A stretch of 11,451 nucleotides of DNA. Origin: Akkermansiaceae bacterium (GTDB lineage: Bacteria; Verrucomicrobiota; Verrucomicrobiia; Verrucomicrobiales; Akkermansiaceae). Position 1 is the first letter of the stretch. Each line of letters starts with the position of its first letter. The stretch lies in NCBI GenBank assembly GCA_018676385.1, contig JABHEX010000090.1, positions 1 through 11,451 of the forward strand, in the 5' to 3' direction. The notes beneath the pieces were generated by a model. The model saw only the letters and a list, made by a program, of their open reading frames with translations, was not told the origin of the DNA and searched no databases. The position numbers were made by a program, and so were the translations under genes. Below, one piece after another: positions 6,623-11,451 of the stretch.

Positions 6623-6659
6623 GTGAACAGTAATATGACGTGAATGGATACAGTTCACA

Positions 6660-7823
6660 CTACGCATTTTCAGCAGCCATCGATTCTTTAACTTTCACCT
6701 CAATTTCAGCGTATAACGCATCATCCTCCTTCAGGGCCACCTTGGCAGCGTCACGTCCTTGAGCCAGCTGGTTTCCAGAATAGCTGAACCATGAACCACG
6801 TTTCTGCACGATATCGTATTCCAACGCAAGATCGAGCATCGAACCAACTGAGGAAATCCCCTCATTATACATAATATCGAATTCAGCCTCGGTAAATGGT
6901 GCCGCCACTTTGTTTTTGACAATCTTGATGCGTGTGCGATTTCCGGTAACGGTTCCATCGGTAGCCTTTATCTGTCCAATACGACGAATGTCGACGCGTA
7001 CCGAAGAGAAAAATTTAAGAGCTCTGCCACCAGGGGTAGTCTCGGGATTGCCAAACATAACACCGATTTTTTCACGGATTTGGTTAGTGAAGATACAAGT
7101 AGTGCGTGCCTTGGAAATAAGGGCCGTGAGCTTACGCATCGCTGCACTCATTAAGCGGGCCTGTGTGCCCACTGTGCTATCACCTATTTCACCTGCTAGC
7201 TCTTGCTTGGTAACTAATGCAGCCACGGAATCGAGAACGACTACGTCGATAGCATTGGAACGTACCAGTGTTTCAACAATCTGAAGTGCTTCCTCACCCG
7301 AGTTTGGCTGCGAGACTAACAAGTCATCAATATTTACACCGAGTTTGGCTGCATATGCAGGATCGAGTGCATGTTCAACATCGACAAATGCTGCAAGCCC
7401 GCCGCGTTTCTGTGCCTGAGCGATAACGGTAAGTGTGAGGGTTGTTTTTCCGGACGATTCGGGCCCATAAATTTCGACAACACGACCGCGGGGAAACCCT
7501 CCAACTCCAAGAGCACGGTCAATGAGCAAATTACCGGTGGGAATGACGTCAACATCGACACGATGACCATCGCCAAGTCGCATAATAGCGGTTTCTCCAA
7601 AATCTTTTTGTATCTGAGATATTGCAAGATCGAGATTTTTCTTTCGCGCGGCTGCAAGTTTTTCCTCGGCAGCAGAATTTTTATTAGTAGGCATTTTAGA
7701 CTTAGTTTTAGTAGTAGAGGAAGTTGATGTAGCTGGAATATTTTCGGCTACATTGGCCGCTTGGGCAGTTGATTTGCTGGCGGAAGAATTGGCTGATGTG
7801 GTTTTAACGGTTGCGGTGCTCAT
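6660..7823 (-). CDS. recA: Recombinase RecA with N-terminal extension
   Basis: The DNA strand-exchange ATPase and LexA co-protease, 387 residues from the ATG at 7823-7821. Walker A is GPESSGKTT (120-128). E150 lies in VDVEHALD. Walker B is VVVLDS (194-199). Loop L1 includes GEIGDSTVGTQARLMS (211-226) and loop L2 lies in GVMFGNPETTPGGRALKFFS (254-273). The conserved FTNQIREKIG (245-254) is intact. Against E. coli RecA (353 residues) there is an extra Ser/Thr/Ala/Lys-rich N-terminus of about 45 residues. An internal ATG at residue 44 (7694-7692, MPTNKNSAAEEKL) would give a normal-length protein of 344 residues. The promoter candidate lies about 28 bases from the first ATG, which favours the long form. 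The C-terminus (SMAAENA) is short and only mildly acidic. It is divergent from an MBL-fold gene, with three LexA-like boxes between them. Confidence 0.97.
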   Translation of the reverse strand: MSTATVKTTSANSSASKSTAQAANVAENIPATSTSSTTKTKSKMPTNKNSAAEEKLAAARKKNLDLAISQIQKDFGETAIMRLGDGHRVDVDVIPTGNLLIDRALGVGGFPRGRVVEIYGPESSGKTTLTLTVIAQAQKRGGLAAFVDVEHALDPAYAAKLGVNIDDLLVSQPNSGEEALQIVETLVRSNAIDVVVLDSVAALVTKQELAGEIGDSTVGTQARLMSAAMRKLTALISKARTTCIFTNQIREKIGVMFGNPETTPGGRALKFFSSVRVDIRRIGQIKATDGTVTGNRTRIKIVKNKVAAPFTEAEFDIMYNEGISSVGSMLDLALEYDIVQKRGSWFSYSGNQLAQGRDAAKVALKEDDALYAEIEVKVKESMAAENA

Positions 7824-7850
7824 GACAATAGTTTGTTTTAATATTCATCA

Positions 7851-7878
7851 CATATATCTCATTGAGCTGATACGTCAA
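7851..7878 (-). promoter_or_regulatory. Candidate recA promoter
   Basis: On the minus strand TTGACG (7878-7873, 5/6) is followed after 16 bases by TATATG (7856-7851, 4/6). The leader to the ATG at 7823 would be about 20 bases. It shares the ten bases TTGACGTATC with the trxA promoter candidate. A second possible -10, TATAAC (7910-7905), lies inside the LexA-like array but has a poor -35. Confidence 0.5.
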
Positions 7879-7888
7879 CACAAAAAGC

Positions 7889-7931
7889 TGTTCGAAAGAA
7901 TAGTGTTATATAGAACATGTTCGTGTGAAGC
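7889..7931. promoter_or_regulatory. Three tandem LexA-like (SOS) boxes
   Basis: There are three back-to-back 14-base elements of the form TGTTC-N4-GAACA. Box 1 is TGTTCGAAAGAATA (7889-7902, one mismatch). Box 2 is TGTTATATAGAACA (7904-7917, one mismatch). Box 3 is TGTTCGTGTGAAGC (7918-7931, two mismatches). Spacing between box starts is 15 and 14 bases. The motif equals the verrucomicrobial LexA site as I recall it from the literature. The array lies between recA and the divergent MBL-fold gene, just upstream of the recA -35 candidate, so SOS control of one or both genes is inferred. Confidence 0.65.
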
Positions 7932-7976
7932 CAGTTATGACGCAAAAAAAATCTGGATAAGACAAAAATCATGCGC

Positions 7977-7980
7977 AAGG
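7977..7980 (+). promoter_or_regulatory. Ribosome binding site of the MBL-fold gene
   Basis: AAGG lies seven bases before the ATG at 7988. It is one of the few recognisable Shine-Dalgarno sequences in the window and supports that start. Confidence 0.5.
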
Positions 7981-7987
7981 TCTGAGC

Positions 7988-8593
7988 ATGGATATTAAAA
8001 TTAACACTTTTACAGGCGGCATGGCAGAGACAAACGCCTACCTTCTTCAGCGTGATGATAAAGCTATTCTCATAGACGCGCCACTGGGCGTATGTGACTG
8101 GGTAGCTTCATTGGGCGTATCGCTGACCGACCTGCTGTTAACACACCAGCATTATGATCATGTTGAGGATGCAGCGGCATTATCAGCTCAGGGGGTGCGA
8201 CTTCATGCATATTCTGCATACTCACGAGAGCTCACACTGGAACTATTACTAAAACAATCAGGTATCCCCCTCAAAATTGAACCATACGAGGTAGATAATG
8301 TGCTGGATAATAACTCAGAACTCGAGGCAGCGGGTTGGCACTTCCGGCTTGAGCATGTTCCCGGACACGCAACGGATAGCTTGGTTTTTTTGACTGATGA
8401 CCTCGTCTTTGCTGGTGACACCTTATTCGCTGGAGGAGTTGGCCGTGCTGACTTGCCCGGTGGCGACATGGATTTGCTTACTCGAGGCATCCAAGAAAAA
8501 ATTCTAAATTTGCCTCCTGAGTCACGGGTATTTCCAGGACACGGACCGGAAACCACTGTAGGAAGAGAAATTGAATCCAACCCATTTCTGTAA
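7988..8593 (+). CDS. Metallo-beta-lactamase-fold hydrolase, glyoxalase II-like
   Basis: The product has 201 residues and is a compact, probably cytosolic single-domain protein. All metal ligands of the hydroxyacylglutathione hydrolase-type MBL fold are visible: H53, H55, D57 and H58 in LTHQHYDHV, H127 in HVPGHATD, D144 in FAGDTLFAGGVGRADLPGGD, and H185 in VFPGHGPETTVGREIESNPF. A dinuclear Zn/Fe site cleaving a thioester or other ester is expected. The strings 'GDTLFxGxxGRxDLPGGD' and 'PGHGPxTTxGxExxxNPF' place it in the YcbL/YqgX-type glyoxalase II-like group, whose cellular substrate is often uncertain. The length is typical of these short forms, which lack the C-terminal helical substrate domain of classical glyoxalase II. 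It is transcribed away from recA and shares the region with the LexA-like boxes, so DNA-damage control is possible but unproven. Confidence 0.9.
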   Translation: MDIKINTFTGGMAETNAYLLQRDDKAILIDAPLGVCDWVASLGVSLTDLLLTHQHYDHVEDAAALSAQGVRLHAYSAYSRELTLELLLKQSGIPLKIEPYEVDNVLDNNSELEAAGWHFRLEHVPGHATDSLVFLTDDLVFAGDTLFAGGVGRADLPGGDMDLLTRGIQEKILNLPPESRVFPGHGPETTVGREIESNPFL

Positions 8594-8752
8594 TCGATCA
8601 ACAATACGGGAATATTCACACTCTTATCCCATTATGACAATAAAGATCGTTTTTTGACACAGGACCTCTTGCGTTAGGCGTAGAATAATGTCACCATATC
8701 GCTGAGTCACAGCTTTTATCCTCCAGAGTCATCGCTGGGCTCACACTATCTA

Positions 8753-8782
8753 TTGGCATGGAAACATAGCTAAGTAGATAAC
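8753..8782 (+). promoter_or_regulatory. Possible promoter of the DUF883 gene
   Basis: TTGGCA (8753-8758, 5/6) and GATAAC (8777-8782, 4/6) are 18 bases apart, 40 bases before the ATG. It lies in the 229-base gap 8594-8822, in which I see no convincing gene or terminator. Confidence 0.3.
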
Positions 8783-8822
8783 GACTCCGTCTATTATCAG
8801 CAAATTACAACTAAACAATACA

Positions 8823-9227
8823 ATGGAAGAAACATTCGCAAACCCCGATTTCGGCAACGATTCTCCGATGAGTGAAACTCACGCATCCCAGAAAGCAGCG
8901 GGCGACCTCCGCGCAGCAGCATCAGATAAAGCAAAGCAAATCACCCAAGACGCTGGTGCCAAAGCTCAACAGCTCAAACAGACCGCAGTAGATAAAGCTC
9001 AACAATTTCGCGAATTCGCAGGTAGTAAGGCCAACGAGATAAAAGAGACTGCAGGCGTTAAAGCACAACAATTCAAAGAGGCCGCCGGCGAACAACTTCA
9101 GCACAGCCGTGTCAAGGCTCGCGAAGTACATGCCGATACTGAAGAGTATATCCGCCAACACCCTACAAAATCTGTGCTCACTGCACTGGGTGCAGGTATC
9201 GTCATCGGCCTGATTTTACGCCGTTAG
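8823..9227 (+). CDS. DUF883 (YqjD/ElaB-like) protein with 11-residue repeats
   Basis: The product has 134 residues. A polar N-terminus (1-25) leads into a long amphipathic helix with five perfect-length 11-residue repeats: KAKQITQDAGA (36-46), KAQQLKQTAVD, KAQQFREFAGS, KANEIKETAGV and KAQQFKEAAGE (80-90). The C-terminus EEYIRQHPTKSVLTALGAGI followed by VIGLILRR is the DUF883 signature: a linker, then one membrane helix ending in Arg-Arg. In E. coli the family members YqjD, ElaB and YgaM are inner-membrane-anchored proteins that bind ribosomes and rise in stationary phase. The repeat region recalls group 3 LEA (desiccation) or apolipoprotein-like helices, suggesting a membrane-lying or stress-protective stalk. 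It heads a cluster with a Holin-X and a YqjK-like gene. The ATG at 8823 is chosen; M16 is an alternative. Confidence 0.88.
   Translation: MEETFANPDFGNDSPMSETHASQKAAGDLRAAASDKAKQITQDAGAKAQQLKQTAVDKAQQFREFAGSKANEIKETAGVKAQQFKEAAGEQLQHSRVKAREVHADTEEYIRQHPTKSVLTALGAGIVIGLILRR
8928..9092 (+). repeat. Five tandem 33-base units (11-residue helical repeat)
   Basis: Five contiguous 33-base units encode the consensus K-A-x-Q-h-K-x-x-A-G-x in the DUF883 protein. The units have diverged at the DNA level, so they are an old protein repeat rather than a recent expansion. Confidence 0.75.
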
Positions 9228-9276
9228 TTCAGTCAATTCAAAACTTGATTGCCAACTGCCAGCACAAAAGTGTTAC

Positions 9277-9297
9277 GTGCGTTTGCATTTCACGCAC
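9277..9297 (+). other. Small hairpin between DUF883 and Holin-X genes
   Basis: GTGCGT (9277-9282) and ACGCAC (9292-9297) form a six-pair stem with a nine-base loop, midway in the 130-base gap. No T tract follows directly. It may be a processing or attenuation structure within the cluster. Confidence 0.3.
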
Positions 9298-9357
9298 CAA
9301 GTATTGTTTATTGCGCAGCATTTGTCGTTTTGATCTGTATTCTGTTTGTTTCTGGTC

Positions 9358-9810
9358 ATGAAAGAAAATACTCAACAGCAACAGGACCCATCTCCTCAGC
9401 TTGATCATTCAGGCAGAGATGATGATTCCTCAGGAATATTGAAGCGCGCCGTTTCCGAGTTTATCTCTGCCCGTGTCGAGCTCACAGCTATCGAAGCGAG
9501 AGAAGCAGCTGAGTTCACTGTGCGTAAGTTAGTCTTGGCTCTCGCATTCCTAGTCTGTATTTTTATCACTTGGATATCCACAATGGCATGCCTTGTCGGC
9601 ATTTTTGGCGACTGGGCAGAACAACAACTCGCTAATCATATACCCCACACCCACGGCTGGGTAATCGTGCTTGTTGCCCTGGTTATCATCCACGCTATCG
9701 CAGCTTCGATTCTCTTAATGCTACTGAAGAAAAAGCCCTCTGCTCCTCTGTTTGAGCTAACTCGCCAAGAAATAAAAAACGATAAGGTATGGGTAAGAAG
9801 GAACAAATAG
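9358..9810 (+). CDS. Holin-X family (YqjE-like) membrane protein
   Basis: The product has 150 residues from the ATG at 9358. A hydrophilic Gln/Asp-rich N-terminus (1-26) is followed by an amphipathic segment SGILKRAVSEFISARVELTA (25-44) and a Glu-rich stretch. Two membrane helices follow (about 57-82 and 101-123), and the tail PLFELTRQEIKNDKVWVRRN is typical of this family, where 'FxxTxxElxxDxxWL' is common. Despite the family name (putative holin), such genes are widespread chromosomal companions of DUF883 genes, and no lysis gene is nearby. It probably acts at the inner membrane with the DUF883 neighbour. A TTG four codons upstream (9346) is less likely. The last 22 bases overlap the next gene, implying translational coupling. 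Confidence 0.85.
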   Translation: MKENTQQQQDPSPQLDHSGRDDDSSGILKRAVSEFISARVELTAIEAREAAEFTVRKLVLALAFLVCIFITWISTMACLVGIFGDWAEQQLANHIPHTHGWVIVLVALVIIHAIAASILLMLLKKKPSAPLFELTRQEIKNDKVWVRRNK

Positions 9811-10169
9811 CCAAGCGCAAACAGGAGCTCACCGCGAAGCTTTCTGAGAACCGTGTGCTCATCAATGCTGGCCGTAACGACGTTAAACAGATGCTTAGCG
9901 TAAAAAAACAGCTGCGCAATTTTGTCCTACGTAAACCTAAAGCAATTTTTTTGGGATCCGTCGGCGCAGGACTGCTCGCCACTTTAGCGCTTAAGCGCCC
10001 CAAAAAAATACGCAAGGCAAAATCATCAACCGTAAGTATGGTAGTGCTCCGCTGGGCTTTATCTCTCTTGCAGCCGGCAGCTAAGACATGGTTGATAAAC
10101 CGTGCCAAAATCATATTGACCCAACAGCTAGAAACACGCCGACGGGGCAAAACTCACCCAGATTTATAA
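9789..10169 (+). CDS. Small basic membrane-associated protein, YqjK-like by position
   Basis: The product has 126 strongly basic residues. It opens with a Lys/Arg-rich helix MGKKEQIAKRKQELTAKLSE, has a hydrophobic Gly/Ala stretch AIFLGSVGAGLLATLAL (52-68), a basic linker KRPKKIRKAK (69-78), a second moderately hydrophobic segment (83-103) and a basic tail. I cannot assign a domain from sequence alone. Its place directly after DUF883 and Holin-X genes matches yqjK in E. coli yqjD-yqjE-yqjK. The length (126 against about 99) and weak similarity make this a positional argument. The ATG at 9789 lies inside the end of the preceding gene in another frame. AAGG sits only one base upstream, so re-initiation after the upstream stop region is the likely mode of translation. 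Confidence 0.7.
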   Translation: MGKKEQIAKRKQELTAKLSENRVLINAGRNDVKQMLSVKKQLRNFVLRKPKAIFLGSVGAGLLATLALKRPKKIRKAKSSTVSMVVLRWALSLLQPAAKTWLINRAKIILTQQLETRRRGKTHPDL

Positions 10170-10175
10170 CAAGCC

Positions 10176-10211
10176 GCGAAGACGTTTGATTTTTCCACAC
10201 GACATCTTCGC
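10176..10211 (+). terminator. Probable terminator before lptD
   Basis: GCGAAGACGTT (10176-10186) pairs with GACATCTTCGC (10201-10211) with one mismatch and one G-U, around a 14-base loop. A pyrimidine-rich TTTCCCCTTT follows. It starts seven bases after the stop of the YqjK-like gene and probably ends that cluster or attenuates read-through into lptD. Confidence 0.5.
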
Positions 10212-10256
10212 TTTCCCCTTTACTCTGCATGTCTGATACCGACACAATACATCAGC

Positions 10257-11451
10257 ATGAGATTTATTGGTTTTAGTATTTTATTTTCTCTGTGTATTGG
10301 CTCGCTCAACGCACAACTTAACGCGCCCCATAAAGAGGGTGACGGCTTGCCCGGCTCCGACTTTGCCGACATGCCAAAAACGCCTAACAGCATTCGTGTC
10401 GATCACGATGGCACAATGGAGATGAACTCCAAAAAAGGTACCCTTTTGTTTATTGGTAAAGTCAATGTGAAAGGCGATAACGGAGTGGAATTGAAAGCAA
10501 GTCGCGTATCTGTAAACACCCAAAAAGAAACAGCATTACTTACCGGACAGGTCTCAGTTAGACAAAAAGCGACGACCCATCACGACGGCACTATCAAACC
10601 AGGCATCCAGATGTTCGCTGACCGAGTTTCCTTAGATGGAAAAAAGAAAGTCATCACACTCACTGGAAACGTCAGTATTTATCAAGGGGCAACACTACAT
10701 CGTAGTCAACGTGCCATTTACGATTACGGCAACAGGCACCTCGATACACGCGGCCTCGCCAGTGGACTCGGACCCATTCTTTTGGAATCTGATCGATTTA
10801 CAGCAATAGAACGTAACGGTAAAAAAATCTTAATTGGGGAAAATGCCAATATCACGACACACGATGTCAGCGAGCCTAATTTCTGGTTGAGATCCGATCG
10901 TACGACCATTTATCCTGACGAACGAATCATCTTCAAAAACCTGCGTATTTATGCCGGAGATACTGCTATTTTTTGGCTTCCATATTTATCGCAACCCCTT
11001 GATTCAGACCTTGGTTATCATTTTATTCCTGGAGCAAGATCAAACTGGGGGTTTTTCCTACTAAATCGCTACGGCATTATGCTTGGTGGCAAAATAGACG
11101 AGGAGACCGGTGCACGTAATGATGCATGGCTTCTATCACAATGGAATTTTGATATTCGCTCTCGACGTGGGCTAGGAGTTGGTCTGGATCTGTTCGATAT
11201 GCGCCTGGATAACAATCCCAATCTCGGCTGGCTCAAGTTTTATTACCTCAATGACATGGATGCCTCACTTGAGCGCTCTGCCGAACCAAGAGGATACGTA
11301 AATGAAGATCGCTGGAAACTTGAACTCAAGCATCGTGCCGATCTCCGAGAACAAGGTGAACACCGCACTTATCTAGACTTTGATATCACCGCCTTGAGTG
11401 ATCGGTTTTTCCTAGAAGACTTCGAACCCGGCACCTTCAAAATTGATCCTA
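10257..11451 (+). CDS. lptD: LPS assembly protein LptD-like (partial)
   Basis: The gene starts at ATG 10257 and runs off the right edge after 398 residues. It begins with a signal peptide, MRFIGFSILFSLCIGSLNAQ, with likely cleavage after Ala19. Next comes an OstA/LptA-like beta-jellyroll region (about 45-235). Repeated strands of the type 'GTLLFIGKVNVKGDNGVELK', 'TALLTGQVSV' and 'KKVITLTGNVSIYQG' show the LptA fold, in which LPS slides along the groove. The segment GDTAIFWLPYLSQPLDS followed by GYHFIPGARSNWGFFLLNRY corresponds to the start of the LptD barrel ('hPYhxxP...SGhhxPxhxxs.xxG'). RADLREQGEHRTYLDFDITA and SDRFFLEDFEPGTF match the family's 'SDxxFLxDF' strand. The role is insertion of LPS into the outer leaflet with LptE. 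The long N-terminal region may hold two jellyroll passes. No clear promoter or Shine-Dalgarno sequence was seen. Confidence 0.87.
   Translation, partial: MRFIGFSILFSLCIGSLNAQLNAPHKEGDGLPGSDFADMPKTPNSIRVDHDGTMEMNSKKGTLLFIGKVNVKGDNGVELKASRVSVNTQKETALLTGQVSVRQKATTHHDGTIKPGIQMFADRVSLDGKKKVITLTGNVSIYQGATLHRSQRAIYDYGNRHLDTRGLASGLGPILLESDRFTAIERNGKKILIGENANITTHDVSEPNFWLRSDRTTIYPDERIIFKNLRIYAGDTAIFWLPYLSQPLDSDLGYHFIPGARSNWGFFLLNRYGIMLGGKIDEETGARNDAWLLSQWNFDIRSRRGLGVGLDLFDMRLDNNPNLGWLKFYYLNDMDASLERSAEPRGYVNEDRWKLELKHRADLREQGEHRTYLDFDITALSDRFFLEDFEPGTFKIDP

Noticed and set aside
7913..7922. GAACATGTTC palindrome as a Gram-positive type SOS box.
   Set aside because: The half-sites are only two bases apart instead of four. 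It is better explained as the junction of LexA-like boxes 2 and 3.
8654..8686. TTGACA ... TAGAAT as a promoter for the DUF883 gene.
   Set aside because: The spacer is 21 bases, outside the working range, and the start point would be about 130 bases before the gene.
8594..8822. Short open frames in the 229-base gap (for example a 22-residue one on the minus strand).
   Set aside because: They are short and of random composition, and show no start signal or hydrophobic pattern.
9346..9357. TTG start four codons upstream of the Holin-X gene.
   Set aside because: The ATG at 9358 gives a normal hydrophilic N-terminus; there is no evidence for the extra residues.
9358..9810. Prophage lysis cassette suggested by the holin family name.
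   Set aside because: No endolysin, spanin, integrase or structural phage gene is nearby. Holin-X proteins commonly accompany DUF883 genes in chromosomes.
1..11451. CRISPR array, insertion sequence, tRNA or rRNA gene, toxin-antitoxin or classical defence operon.
   Set aside because: None found. There are no regularly spaced direct repeats with spacers, no transposase-like protein and no tRNA-like fold. All larger genes have housekeeping, envelope or hydrolase assignments, apart from the uncharacterised lipoprotein and Pro/Ala-rich protein.

Overview
The window looks like a chromosomal segment of a marine-type or environmental member of the Verrucomicrobia (PVC superphylum), Gram-negative and of medium GC. 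Four things point there. (1) The ribosomal protein L28 carries an insertion that I recall from chlamydial L28. (2) The secreted trypsin-like protease ends in the 'DxDGLGNLLEYAFGGDP' segment plus a C-terminal beta domain typical of verrucomicrobial exported proteins. (3) The recA upstream region holds tandem copies of TGTTC-N4-GAACA, the LexA motif I remember for Verrucomicrobia. (4) Most starts lack a Shine-Dalgarno sequence. An LptD-like porin and an MsbA-like exporter mean an LPS-type outer membrane. No rRNA, tRNA, insertion sequence, CRISPR array or prophage was seen, and no gene-free stretch exceeds 300 bases.

Layout. Bases 1-4629 are all on the minus strand. In order of transcription they are: a proline/alanine-rich protein with a C-terminal membrane anchor, an unlisted 26-residue membrane micropeptide, a hairpin, trxA with a possible near-leaderless promoter, a VanZ-like membrane protein, rpmB with a clear terminator, a 563-residue lipoprotein with a pilin-like C-terminus, and the N-terminal membrane half of an MsbA-like ABC exporter that runs off the left edge. 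Bases 4630-4918 are a divergent promoter region of 289 bases. From 4919 a secreted S1-type protease runs on the plus strand and converges on minus-strand recA; a 34-base near-palindrome lies between the two stops.

Right half. recA is divergent from a metallo-beta-lactamase-fold hydrolase, and three tandem LexA-like boxes fill the middle of their shared upstream region. After a gap of 229 bases with no convincing gene, three small envelope genes follow on the plus strand: DUF883 (YqjD/ElaB-like), Holin-X (YqjE-like) and a small basic YqjK-like protein. This reproduces the order of the E. coli yqjD-yqjE-yqjK cluster. After a hairpin, an LptD-like LPS assembly gene runs off the right edge.

How they fit together. 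The window mixes housekeeping genes (rpmB, trxA, recA) with envelope genes (MsbA-like exporter, LptD, lipoprotein, VanZ-like, yqjDE-K-like cluster). I see no classical defence or mobile system. The most informative signals are the triple LexA-like array at recA, the lipoprotein with an embedded pilin-like segment, the 11-residue repeats in the DUF883 protein, the 26-residue micropeptide before trxA, and the near-identical promoter cores of recA and trxA.
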